Below, one piece after another: positions 22,052 to 34,200 of a stretch of 64,000 nucleotides of DNA; position 1 is the first letter of the stretch; each line of letters begins with the position of its first letter. Below the pieces are notes generated by a model. It saw nothing but the letters and a program-made list of their open reading frames with translations, was not told the origin of the DNA and searched no databases. The translations under genes were made by a program, and so were the position numbers. This DNA is from Tulasnella sp. 424 (lineage: Eukaryota; Basidiomycota; Agaricomycetes; Cantharellales; Tulasnellaceae), in assembly GCA_019633425.1 (NCBI GenBank), contig WSUB01000187.1, positions 1-64,000 on the forward strand, read 5' to 3'.

Positions 22052-24078
22052 ATGGAGGACAACGATGAAGGACAGCCTCTCATAAGTCACGAAAGATGTA
22101 CCAAACCTTTGCGAAAGACGCAACTGGCGATCATTCTTCTGGTCAAACTAGCCGATGCAACAGCATTCATGCAAATCTACCCCTACGTGAATCAGGTACG
22201 CCTGAAGGATTGACTAATATAGAAACCAATTGACCTCGGAAGATGCTGAAGATGGTCGAGGAGCTGCATATCGCTCGAAACAAAGCAGCTATTGGTTACG
22301 CTTCGGGCATGGTCGTATGTTGCAGTTTTGCAACCGAAAAGGCGCGCTTGGCTGATCTCACGACATCATCAGCTTAGCTCCATATCAATCGCACAGATAT
22401 TTACGACCTTTATGTGGGGGAGAGTCTCTGGTGAGAAGTCGATCCAAAACCACGATTTGATCAAATGTTGAAAGCGCCGCGCCTCAAGATAGAATCGGCC
22501 GGAAACCTGCCCTTCTTTTCGGATTATCCGGCTACGCCTTGAGTGCGGTGCTTTTTGGAACTTCAAGGTCCTTCCAACAGATGCTACTGGCGAGACTGTC
22601 AATGGGAATCTTGAATGGTAATCTCCCGTAAGCCGTCGGTCCTTCAGTCCGGTACATGCATATGATCCGCTACTGATATGTGCGCCAGGATTATTTATTC
22701 GGTCTTAAGCGACATTACAGACGAAAGCAACCGTGCTCGAGGTAGCCTTGGACCCTGAAATTTCCGACGCTGACAGTTAACTGCGACCCTATCCGACTAG
22801 TGATTCCATTTAATGAGGTTACCTGGCAGATCGGCGAATTTCTGGGTGCTTTCATCGGCGGAATGTTGTCCCATCCGGCGGAAAGATACCCCAGGCTATT
22901 CGGCAACGTGGCTCTTCTTAAAGACTGGGTATGTGGAGAACTGTGTATCATGCAGTTCATGGACTCAGTTGGTATTTTTCAGCCCTTTCTACTTCCCTGT
23001 CTAGCTTCTTGCACGTTGTCGGTCCTCTCCTTTCTCTGTACTTTGTTCTTATTTGAGGAGGTGAGAGTAAATCCCTTGCCAGGTGAACATCATGTAGTTG
23101 ACAGAATGGAGCAGAGTCTTCCTCGAATCGTTGCAGCTCGGAAAGCCATGTCACTCATGCAGGCGGAAGATACCACCGACGGATCGGCAACTGCTGCGGA
23201 ATTATCCAGCCCGACTCCTTTACCAACCACAGTGGAACTCCTGTCTGATCCGCTAAGGAGGCGGGTCATTGCTGCAGGATTCTGCTTGGCTTTCTTTGCT
23301 ATTGGATTTGACCCTTTGTTCGCCCTATGGAACTATACCCCTATACCCTTAGGAGGGTTGGGTCGAGAGGTACGCACTTCCCGAATTCTTAGCTTTGCCA
23401 TAGCTTGAACGACTTTCGACCCGTAGACTCAGGAGATAGGGCTTCTACTAAGCACTGCGGCAATCGTCGGCATGGTCCTCAACGGTTTCGTCTTCCATCG
23501 CCTTGAACGGCGATTCGGAAGTCTTACGCTATTCATCACCGGGATGTCCCTGTGGCCCATCAACTTTATTGCCATGCCCATTATCAGCTCCCTCGTGCGC
23601 ACCCTCGGAGAGTCCGCAGACTACGCTGCCTTACCGCAGCTCAAGGGAGTTTGGTTTGCGGCTCTCTGCGTCTTACTGGTGGAGAAGATGGCCTCCCTTG
23701 CATTCCCGTGAGCATCAAGCGAAGCCCGAGCTGATAGTGCCATAATAAGCTGCCTTCGATGCTTCAGCGCTTACCTCTTGGTTGTAAGAGAAGCTGTACC
23801 CGACCCGGGATCCGTCGGGGCTGTCTTTGGGTTAGCGCACACTGCGAGCTCGATCGGACAGTGCATTGCTCCAGCGTTTATGTCGTAAGTGGTATGATAC
23901 GAGTTAAAGAGCAGCATTAACGAGATTTCTATTATAAAGATCTTTGTTTGCATTTTCGATCGAGAAGCAAGCCCTAGGTGGCCAGTTGGTATGGGTGGTC
24001 CTTTTCGGACTCACGTTTCTGGCCCGTCAGTTTGCTGCCAGCATCCAGCACGTACATAATGGGACCGCTGTGGGATAA
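22052..24078 (+). CDS. MFS transporter (DHA1/ZIFL-like), intact copy
   Basis: Starts MEDNDEGQPLISHERC, then KTQLAIILLVKLADATAFM (helix 1). Splicing at consensus sites gives MVEELHIARNKAAIGYASG, ISIAQIFTTFMWGRVS, motif A DRIGRKPALLFGLSGYALS, GILNGNLPIIYSVLSD, EVTWQIGEFLGAFIGG, FLLPCLASCTLSV, a hydrophilic central loop, ALWNYTPIPLGGLGRE, FHRLERRFGSLTLFITG, SVGAVFGLAHTASSIGQ and a C-terminus ending NGTAVG (stop 24076-24078). The pattern, with a TPI.LGGLGR helix and a GTVxGLAQT helix, is that of the fungal YCR023C/zinc-induced-facilitator-like group of proton-coupled MFS carriers. Substrate unknown. It converges on the QDR-type gene, with stops about 15 bp apart. Confidence 0.8.
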
Positions 24079-24092
24079 TTTTATGAAGGCCT

Positions 24093-26230
24093 TTATACCC
24101 GCTCCAGACGACGGGCTCTCCATATTGGTCCAAATCGGATCACGACAATTGTAAATGCTGGGGTGATGAGCAAGCAGATGCCACTGAGAAGGACGAATGT
24201 CCATCCTGTCCCCAGAGCTTGGAGGATGAGGTCGATGACTGAGGCGACAAGGGCGCCAATGAGACAGCGGACGCAATTGTTCTGTCGAGCCGAAGCGGTC
24301 AGCTGGGCCTATGGGAAGCCTCGATTCGAACTCACGATCGCAGTCGCAGACGAACCAGCTTTTGGGAAGAGATCGATCAATAGGGTCTGGAACGCATTCA
24401 TCTGCCCAATGATAACGTAACCAGCTGCAACTCGTGTTTAGGAACTAGCCAAGAAAAGAATACGACAGGCGACACACCTATGAACTGAAGAACGAGCGCT
24501 ACAGCCAACGGTCCATATTTGTCGAGAACCCAGCCGTATCCGGTCGTAACTGCGCACACGCAAATTGTATAAAATGTGCCAAGTTTGAGTCTGGATCGCT
24601 CAATCGGGAATGTGAGCTCGTCCTCTTTGCTCCATGCGGCATCGACCTTCTCTCCCGCTTCCTCCCGCTCGCGTTTCTTGTGGTTCTCCCAGGATCGTCG
24701 ATCTCTCTTGTACTGCCAGTCCAGGAATTTTCCTGTGACCAAAGAGCTAATGAGACAGCCCACGCCAAGTGGAAGGAAGCATAACCCAATCTCGGAGAGG
24801 GAGAGGGCAGGGTACGCCCGTTGGAACAAAAGGGACGAGCTGGCTTGAATCCCTACAAAAAGGCCATAGACCAAGCCATTGGCCACCAATATAAAGATAA
24901 CATCCGGCTCTTTGAATAGGAGGAAGGGGTTGACCTTGGTCGTCGCTGGGGTCTGGTGGGCGTCAGTGGGGTTCAGACTGGAAGGTTTTTTTGGTCGGCG
25001 AACGAGTGGGAAGAGGGGGAGCAAAGGACGATCCCAAGCTGGGGCCTTCGTGGTGCCGTCTCCCACTATTCGTCTTAAGGTTTCGGGCAAAATCCTATAA
25101 TTCAACGACTGAGCCAGCTGCAGGAACATGAAGGGAGGTAGCTTCGCTTACAGCACAATCAGCAGAAGACATCCTGCAGCGCAGATTGCCAGAAACCAGA
25201 AAATCCATCTACAAAGCCCCGAGTATTGGGTGTTGAATCGTGACATTCTAAGTGTGCCGAACGTTGCAGACTAACCTCCAACCCAATGCGCCGCCAATGA
25301 TCCCCCCAAACACAGGACCTTCGCAGCGTGTGCGTCAGTCAGATTCTTTAAAGAAGTCAATGAGGGCTTACCGATGCAAGGTCCAACCTGATGGGAAAAC
25401 CCAATCATGATAAGAGCATTTTCGGAGAAGCGGTAAGCGATTCGACACGCTCACCAAAGACCCCACAATGAGGGCGCCATAGAATCCACCCCGCTCCTGA
25501 GGGCGAGCAAGGTCTGCAACTACTCCAGCCCCGATAGCGACTGTACTTGCGCCACCAGACGCTTGGAAGCAGCGGAAGATCAGGAGGAGCCACCACTTGT
25601 TGGTCGGAACCAATGCGCAGGCAACACTGCTGATTGTAAGCAGGCCCAAACATGCTGTATCGTAGGTGGTGAGGGATTTTATCAAGGACCATACAACAAT
25701 TAACATACCAAGATAGATGGGACGTCTGCCTTTAAGGTCGGCCAGTGGGGCCCAAAGCATCGGGGCTGGATCGTGGTCCGCTCATGCTAGAACGACCGAG
25801 AATCCTCTAAGAAGACTGTGCACAGCTTGCTCACATAAACCTTGGAATGTCAAGTATACAGTGACGGTTAAATTCATTAGCGAGACGGAAACGCCAAAAT
25901 CATCCGCCAACGTTGGAATGACCGGAAAGTAAATATTCGCCGACAGAGGACTGGTGGACCGAAGGCGTTAGAGATAATAAGAGAACCCCTATGTTTTGTT
26001 CCCCACCTAAAAAGGCTCGTAAACGAGGCAATACAGATAAGAGCCCACTTCTCTGAGTTCGAAAAGGCTGAAAATGGTGGTTCAGCTTTTGCCGACTGTG
26101 TCGCGGCCTTTTCGGGTGGGCTCTGTACATTCCTTGGTGTTTCATGTGGGGGAGGAAGTTCTTCGCTGGTCGTCACCGGTTCGATTTGTACTGTATGAGG
26201 CGACGTTGAGGTTGCTGGTGGTGAGGACAT
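24093..26230 (-). CDS. MFS transporter, QDR-type DHA1 family, unit 2
   Basis: Intact paralogue of 18820-20962. ATG 26228-26230 (MSSPPATSTSPHTV) was chosen because it aligns with the unit 1 start; two ATGs further upstream are not conserved. Exons follow with consensus splice sites: SEKWALICIASFTSLFR, SANIYFPVIPTLADDFG, MNLTVTVYLTFQG, APMLWAPLADLKGRRP, FRCFQASGGASTVAIGAG, RPQERGGFYG, VGPCIG, PETLRRIVGDG, VNPFLLFKEPDVI, GYGWVLDKYGPLAVAL, NAFQTLLIDLFP, NNCVRCLIGALVAS and IRFGPIWRARRLERV (stop 24093-24095). Twelve-helix drug:H+ antiporter type. The last residues differ from unit 1 because of a point change creating an earlier stop. Confidence 0.8.
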
Positions 26231-26883
26231 GGAGTTCATTGGCAAAGATTTCTCAAGAGTCACGGGAAGCTTTTATTAGGTACGCCCTTGGAGCTCTAGA
26301 ACTCGGCATGCTTATCTCATGTGATTCGCTTTTAGAGGGGAATCCGGCGGCCTTCGGAGACCGGCGGCAGCGTTTGCAAACAGAACGATCAGACAAAGCG
26401 AATGACGATTGCATTGATATCAGCGAGTTGCCGCAAAGCTATATGCTACAATTAGTGTCTAAGGTAGGTAAAATCTAAGGGATGGGGCATAAACGACAGC
26501 AATGTCCTGAGACTCCTTCCAAAGTAGGAATGAAAACTGAGGATGGTGGGAATGGGGGATGGAGTGGAGTTGACAACTCCGGGTTCACTGCGCAACACCA
26601 GGTTCCGCATTGCACCCTGCCAATCTTCGAAAACGCTGATTCAAGACAGCCACGGGCTGCTGGGGCTACAGCGACGAGAGAAAGGTAACAGGATGCATTG
26701 CATGGGGCATACCGACCGAACGGGAAGAGAGAAATGGGAAGGTCGAGACGGGAGTTAGGTATTGCATAAGAATAACATGCAGTGGAGTGGAGTGTCCGGA
26801 TGAAGTGTATGATACAAGAAAAGGGAATGATGGAGAGGGACCAATAGCTTTGAAGATACCGTCATTGCAAGTGTTCGTGATTC
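26231..26883. other. Intergenic between MFS gene and Ca2+-ATPase 3' end
   Basis: No recognised gene. The right 130 bp (about 26760-26883), read on the minus strand, resemble 12050-12170 and 8060-8110, the 3' flanks of the other ATPase copies, so they are the 3' UTR/terminator side of the intact ATPase gene. The middle is purine-rich on the plus strand, with a short GGAGT repeat near 26783. Confidence 0.55.
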
Positions 26884-29800
26884 TTAATCCTCCAGAGATC
26901 GAGGAGTGCTGGTGGCGGGAGTGCCGAATTTTCGCCAGAAAGGATCATCATGAGGTGTTTCAGGATGAAGTTGAACTTTGCCTAGATTTGGAACGTGATC
27001 AGTAAACCCCGGCTTCTAGCCATTTGCCACGTTCAGACTCACCAGCAAAGAGAGCGGCAGAGCTTCGCGATGGATCGTTTGCAGCAGGGTCAGAAAGTGG
27101 GCCGCCTTGTTTCCATCCACCACCGACTGATGTCATCATGAGAGTGGGAATCATCGTGAGCAGAGAAGGACTAGAAACGCGGTGTCAGCAGTGCGCTACA
27201 GAAAAATAAAGGAAAAGAATCTTACGCAGTAACACCGGCCTCTTGTAACTGAGCGGTTCGGCTTCTACGGACGAAAGACGAAGCACGGGCGCGACCACCA
27301 CGGAGCTGAGAGAACACAGCGAGGTTGTCCTTGACGGTCTGAATAGCCGACAGGTTCCATTCCTTGTCTTCTTGGCTCTCGGGACTCTCGATGGGAAGGA
27401 TGTCCGAGTCGCGCATGAGCTTGAGCTTCCTGAAGATCCTCTCGACCGGCGCCTCGGGGATGAGACGGATAAGGAAGCCGAGAGGAAGAGAACCAAAGCC
27501 AAGAGCGAGCGAGACACCCCACGACTTGCCGCTGAGATGATGAACGCTGAAGGCAGCACCACCAACGAAGACGATGATGACCTGAGCAGCAACCTCTGCA
27601 AAACGTGGAGATACATTAGATCGAGTCTCTCCGAACCAACTTAAAAGGGCTTACCGATGAGAGTAATAATGATGAAGTACAAGTTCCTGTGGATGCCCAC
27701 GAACACGTTCTTCCTGCTATCAATCCTCCTCGCGTTGATCGAGTTGAAGATCTGGCAGAACACAAAGGCGTTGAAGACGAGGGTGTTGAGCTCCGCATGC
27801 CACTGCTCGGTCTGCACCTCGGTATGGGTAGACTTGTCGTATCCAAAGATGATATCGCCGCCAAAGTGGAACAGGAGGATGATGAAGGTCTGGTACATCG
27901 ATTGACCGAGGATCTGCATGCGCATGGCGGTGTTGAACAACGGAGCGGTCTTGCGGTCGGGCTTACGGTCAAGGACCTCACGGCTAGCAGGATCGGTGGC
28001 GAGAGCGAGAGCAGCGAAGGTATCCATGATGATGTTGATCCAGAGCAGCTGAACGGCGGTGAGGACGGAAGATTCGGAGTTGGATGCGACGGCGGTGACG
28101 AATGTGATGATGACAGCAGTGATGTTGACCGAGACCTGGAACTGCAAGAACTTGCGGACGGCATCGTTGACGGTACGTCCCCAGACGATGGCCGAAACGA
28201 TCGAGGCGAAGTTGTCGTCCATAAGAATGATATCCGAAGCCTCTTTCGCGACCTCCGTTCCAGCGATACCCATCGAGAATCCGACGTTGGCAGTCTTGAG
28301 AGCGGGTCCGTCGTTGGTTCCATCACCGGTGACACCGACGATCTCTCCAAGGGACTTGAGCTTCTCGACCAAGATCTTCTTGTCCTCGGGCGACGAACGA
28401 GCCAAAACTTGCAACCGTGGTACGATTTCCGTGCGTTCCGCATCAGTTAGGTTTCGGAAAGTCGGTCCTTCCATGATGACACCTCCAGGAGTGAAGATAC
28501 CGCACTGGTACGCGATCGATCGAGCCGTAAGGACGTTATCACCCGTGCACATTCGGACGGAGACACCAGCCCTCTGGCAATCCGCGACGGCCTGCTTAAC
28601 ACCCTCACGTAGAGGGTCTTCGATGGCAGTGATGGCGATGAGCGTCAACTCGTCGAACAAGTCGTCAAACGGAACCTCGTGAGAGTCGTCGAAAGACGAT
28701 CCACTGGGCGGCCACTGTTCGAGATCACGATAGGCGATGGCGATGGTTCGGAGGGTCTGGTTGGCGTAGAAGATGATGGTGCGCGACAGGTTTTCCCTTT
28801 CGATAGGACCGATGTCCTTGACTGGGATATCATTGGACGACGAAGAACCAGATCCGGGCTGGTGAACGACGATATGGCGGAAGCACTTGTTGCTGACGAT
28901 TTCCGATGCACCTTTGAAGTAGACGCGCCACTTGTCTCCGTTTTTGACGACCACACCCATGGACTTGCGCTCGCTCGAGAAGGGGATCATCTGAACGACC
29001 TCAGACTTTTCGCGACGCTCGCGGTAGTTTGTCCATCCTTGCTGTTTGGCAAAGTTCAGGAGAGCGACCTCGGTCTTGGAACCGACGAACTCGAGCTCCT
29101 CAGTCTTGGGGTTCTTGTCCTCGAAAGCCGTAGAGTTGATCGTGATCGCATCGTTGAAGACCCCACGGGTGGCGTCGTTCATGGAAGCGTTGATCTCGCC
29201 AAAGTTCATGCCAAAGTCCTCCTTGTGCCGCTTGTTGCCCTCGGGCTCTCCCTCGACGTTTCCAACGTTACGACGGTCGTTGTCCTTGTCGTGAGCGAAC
29301 TTGCCGTGAACACCGATCGAACCGGCAACGACGGACATGACGTTCGTGGTCAGGGTACCGGTCTTGTCGGTGCAGACGACGGAAGCGTTGGCCATGATCT
29401 CGCAGGAGCCAAGGACACGGACGAGAAGCATCTCCTTCGTCATGCGCTTGGTAGCGAACGCAAGGGCGAGGGTAACGGCAAGGGGAAGACCTTCGGGAAC
29501 AGCGACGACGATGATGGTGACCGCGATAATGAGGATGTTGACAAACTCCATGGCCTTGGTGTTGGCGGATCTGCTGGGATCGGTCTTAAGGTGGACGAAG
29601 AACCGAATCATGAGAGCGGCAAAAAGAATGAGACCAGCGAGGGAACCGAGTTTGGCGATGAGTTCGGCCAAAGCGTTGAGCTTGACTTGCAGGGGAGTGT
29701 TCTCAGTCTCGCCACGAAGATCTACAATAATCAAATTAGCGACTTTGCGCTCAGACCAGTAAATCGACCCTCGTACCCATTAGGATCCTGCCGTTGAAAC

Positions 29801-31298
29801 TCCTTGGACCGATGGCAACGACGATATATTGGCCAACACCTTCCTGAACCTTGGAGCCGGAAATGAAGAAACAGTCGCCCTTGGACTGAATTCCCTTTTT
29901 CTTGTCCGCGATGGCGTCCTCGTAGGGGATCTTCTTGATCGTATGGGATTCACCAGTTGCACCAGACTCGTCGCAAACGACGTTGTGACCGCTGAGGAAT
30001 ACACCATCGACAGGCAGGATTTCACCAGGCTCGACTAGAGCAATGTCGCCGACAACGATATCCTATACAAACGCTTCAATTAGCCAGCGCAATCACGTGT
30101 CCAGGTTGTCCACAACCCACCTTGATGTTAATGACCGTCTCCTGACCGTTTCGAATAACCTTGACCGTGCGGTCCTCCTTCTGATCGTTCAAAGAACGGA
30201 ATTGCCTTTCCTTTTGCCAATCGTTCACAGATCCGACGAGAACGACAATCAAAACCGCAATCAAGATAGCTACTCCTTCGACCCATTCGACTTTCGGTGC
30301 CGTGCACTCCCTGAGACCAGTGTCTGCACAAATGATAGGTTCTGGCTTTGTTCCAAAGTCAGAATAGAGGCCGAGAGCTAAAGACACTGCAGCGGCAATC
30401 ATAAGCAAGATCTATCGGAAAGCGATGACGAACAAGTGATGCGTTAGCACAAAGATAATCCTGATGTGGAGGTTCCGCGCGTCTCGGAAATTGCCAAGCG
30501 CATCTGGAACAAACAGGTATTACGTACCAAGACCTTATCCTTGAGCGCGAGCCACATGAGAAGCCAGAGCGATTTTGAAGGACGTGTGGGCAATACGTTT
30601 GTGCCGTAGACCCTCTGCCGTACTCCCATCGGTGACGAGAAGGCATCGCCCGGTTTGTCAGATGGGTGCTCCCCACCGCCAGGGACGAGGGCCTCGGCGC
30701 ACAGACCCCTGGTACGATCGCTTCCCAAGCCACGTACGAGTTCATCAGCGCCGCCCATTTGCTCCAAGGCATCGAGATCCTTGGCGTTGTTGGCGATAAG
30801 GTTAGCCAAGTTGTTAGGTCGGAAGGCGTATGGTGTTGGGTCGGCGACATCGTCGAGGAGCGGGGATTTGGGCGCGTCGGGAGCCTTGTCCTTGCCATCC
30901 TTTTCAGCACTCTCCTGGGGAGGTTCCTCAGAGGTGTCGTGGGTGCTCTCTGCACCTTTGGTGCGAATGGAGCTGAATGGGGTGAGGGCAATGTTGTCCG
31001 TATCCGGATTTGTTGACAGACTGCCTTTGCGTTGATGTGAATTTGGACCGAGAAGGCCAAGGGAGTTGCCACCGGACTGAGAAGTGGGTTGATTATTTCT
31101 GAGGTCGGTAGTGTTATGGAAACGTACTGATGCGTTGGAGAGGGTGGGAGAAGGAGGGCTGCCTGCACCGAGGAGAGTGGGACTCCTGGGATGGTCCTCG
31201 TCGTCGATGGACACGACTGGACTGGCGGTTGGAGCGTCTTGGGTTGAGATTGTGATTCTGGGAGGATCAGCTCTGAGGGGTTCAGAGTTGGACGCCAT
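26884..31298 (-). CDS. P-type Ca2+-transporting ATPase (PMCA/Pmc1 type), intact copy
   Basis: Seven exons with consensus sites and consistent phases: 31298-30528, 30411-30121, 30062-29777, 29721-27655, 27595-27226, 27170-27043, 26981-26884, giving 1336 aa. Order: polar Ser/Pro-rich N-tail of about 200 residues, GDIALVEPGE, CDESGATGES actuator motif, PEGLPL (about 525), phosphorylation site CTDKTGTLT (Asp about 568), KGAS (about 719), TGDGTNDGP (about 914), and membrane segment 6 WINIIMDTFAALALATD with the Ca2+-ligand Asp (about 1016). The two last small exons encode GPLSDPAANDPSRSSAALF and VQLHPETPHDDPFW, a conserved fungal tail. It pumps Ca2+ out of the cytosol at the vacuolar or plasma membrane at the cost of ATP. 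If exons 6 and 7 are not spliced the protein ends at a stop at 27222. This is the only undamaged member of six related sequences here. Confidence 0.9.
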
Positions 31299-34200
31299 GA
31301 GGGGCGGCGAGTCGAGTGAGACTGGCTAGAAGGTGTTGGATGGGAGTCTCAAAGTAAAAAATGGCCGGGCTCGAAATGGGAAAGTTAAAGGAGGCAGTGC
31401 GCGGAGGGGGTGGCACGTAAACAGGGGTCAACACGTCGTTGCCTCGAGGTCCCCAAGGCGTTGTGGGAGGACGGAGTGGAAAGGCGGAATGTTGAAGAGA
31501 AGGGGGAAACGGAGAGAAGGGAGTGGGATGGATTGAGGTCGTGCTTTTAACTGCTGGTCAACTCCCTCATAGGTTTGCGGGATTTTTGCCCCTTCCTAAG
31601 CACAACACTCCAAATCCCCTCGTTATATTCCACGCGTCCGCTTTAGATTTTTCTCTTGGATCACTCCTCTCTATTAACCCCTCTCCCCCCTCAACCTCCC
31701 TAGACCTTCTATACAGCTTGGTATTCCTTTCCTTTCGATACTCAAAATGGGATAAACAAAAAAGCGCGTTGCCAGGGTTGGTCCCCGAGACTTCCCTTTA
31801 CGTGCGTCACAATTTCGCACAGAAGCCAAGGGGCTCAAGGCATAACCAAGACCACTTGGCTAGACGACAATCGTCCCACTCCTCAACATGCGACACCTTA
31901 TTGGCTCTTAGCACACACATAAGCCCTCCGGGTACTCCCTCTTCAATAGCTGACGTCGACGTTGAGCACAGGCATCGGGTGCACATTTCCCGTAGTAAAC
32001 CCAAGGAACTGCGGAGGCCCGGTGTACCCACATATGTAGAAAAACCGAACGATGTTCAACTTTCATCCGGCGGTACCTTCCAAGTTGATCGTCCAGAATC
32101 TAACCAGGCACCTGCCGAGAGAGTTCAGATGCGCAGCGAAAACACAGCCTCACTGAATGGCCTCTCATTAGCCGTATCCCGGTACGCGTGTGCCGCAACA
32201 TGTTAAGCGTCGGTGCTTTCTTACCTCCAAGTGGCTTACTCTCAGACATTTGAAGTAATCGCAAGACCACCGCGTGATACTTTCGCATTCGGGTGCAAAA
32301 GTGTGACCGCCGCCGCTTCGTATGCCCTCTCGCCACACCGCATTTCATCAGCCAAACAGTCATAACAAGTCTGCGCCAAAACATGCCTCGGGCGCCTCGG
32401 ACAAGTTAAATCCGCTTTGCTGTCACATGAACCAGTTTTACTGTCTGACTCGGGGCGCCTTGCTATGCGCCCAATGCGGCCTCCGAGCGGTTTCCATTTC
32501 GCTTGACCGCAGTTGCTGCAGGCGGGCAAAGCTCAGCTTAAAGGCAATTAGTAACGCCAACCAGAGCAATAAAACAGCCATCCCCTACACTTTTCACCTG
32601 GGCGGTAATCGGACCGAGGCCGCATTCCAAAGTCGTGTACAAAAGCTTTTCATGGGCCTCCGTCCCCGTTCCCATTTCGCCATGAACACGTCATGACCGC
32701 TTAGGAAGTTCAGCTAACCGAGCAACTTGATTCGGATTAAGATGACTTGCGCACTTCTCCGCCGTATTATGTACCTTGTGACTTGCTGGTTCGATCGTCT
32801 TTAAACAAGTGTTCCTCAGAAAAGCGACTTGTCGGCCTTGGCAAGTGTCTCCGGAACCGAAAAGGACATTTATTCGATCCTCGACCTGTTCGTAGAATTT
32901 CTAGTCCCAACCCGGAGGCTACGATCGAAACAGCCCTACCGATCCCTTTAGATATATAAGGTATCTTTTATCTTATCATCGGAGTTGGTCGGAAACTAGC
33001 TTTGCCTTGCTTCCCACCCCCTGTTCAAAACTAACGGTTCCTCTTCGCGCCTCGCCTCGACCACGCCTTTTCTCAAGCAAACCCCGTTTCCCTCAACCTT
33101 GTTCGCATTTCCAAAAGCTTCGTCATATTATGCTGTGGGATAATTGCTCGGCCTAACCCTTTTGGGTTCTATTCCTATCGAATCATTGAATTTCAAGAGT
33201 CACCAGGCCTCCGAATCCTTTCCAATGGAACGTGCAAATCAATCGACGAGCAAATTTGCCCTCTCATGAACAAGCTTTCCATTTTGAACCAAAAAGAGCA
33301 AAAGGGAATCTTCTAAGACTTTTCTATGGCTTACGTCTGCCAAGCCTTTATCTTTTGCTTGTGTGGCTTAGAAGCATCGTGCGTGTTTTGGTGGCATTCG
33401 ATAGGCTCGCAATTTGTGCTCACTCTACCCGGACCTTCCCTCAACCAGCTGGCAGGCCCCAATCAGAACTCTATGTGACCACATCATCTTCATCCATCGT
33501 TCCGGTTTCTCGGGTATTCCCAAAGACGCCGCCGATTCTAGACGCTCACGTACGCAGCACACGTCGCCTGCCTGAAAGTTTAGAAAAGCGGGGGATGTCT
33601 GGGTTTATCCTCAGGGCGAAACGCCCGTCCATACAGCAGTAGGGTGGGCCCTAGTCTGCTTCAAAACCTACAGCGCTGTAATCATTCCGATGCGATGCCC
33701 TTGGAGATTGCGGAGCTGGAAGCAAGTGTACAACAGAATGAAAACACTCCCCATGACGATGACGTGGTGCAGTGTACGTGATCCGTGTACCCGGGCCGCG
33801 TTTCTCTTCTTACCTCTCGTCCGCAGCGCGGGAAACAACTCCGAGACCCCAAGCATACATACACACCTGCTTCCCGTAATACGCCCTCCGCACGGGGACT
33901 CTTCGCTAGCTTGGCACAACAAGAAACAGGGGAAGAAGGCTCTGCAATGGTAGCGTGTATTAGTGAAGTCTCTCGTGCCGTCAAACAGCACATCGACCTC
34001 GTGTTTCGTTTTCCTGCACGCCCTACCATTCGGGTGGTGCGCCAAACACCAAGCCTGTTTTGGAACAGCAAATAACACGCCCTCGCCCTCCACCACCACT
34101 GGAGCCACAAACTCCGGCTACCTAAGATCCGTTGTCACTGCTGCGCATTTCGATGACGAGCTCAGCTTATCGACAGTCGGCATACTTGGCACGGGGTTAG

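Larger units (their letters stand above)
21061..26340. repeat. Tandem segmental duplication, unit 2
   Basis: Second copy of the 5.3 kb block described at 15790-21060. In this copy both transporter genes have open spliced frames. Its right end, about 26.3 kb, loses similarity just upstream of the minus-strand transporter start, close to the 3' flank of the intact Ca2+-ATPase gene. Confidence 0.85.

Noticed and set aside
15790..26340. Assembly artefact as explanation for the tandem MFS units
   Set aside because: The two units differ by many substitutions, indels and a changed stop codon, so they are not one sequence collapsed or repeated by error.
27689..29797. Long plus-strand open frames (253 and 372 codons) opposite the intact Ca2+-ATPase
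   Set aside because: They are antisense shadows of a GC-rich coding exon; the minus strand carries all P-type ATPase motifs.
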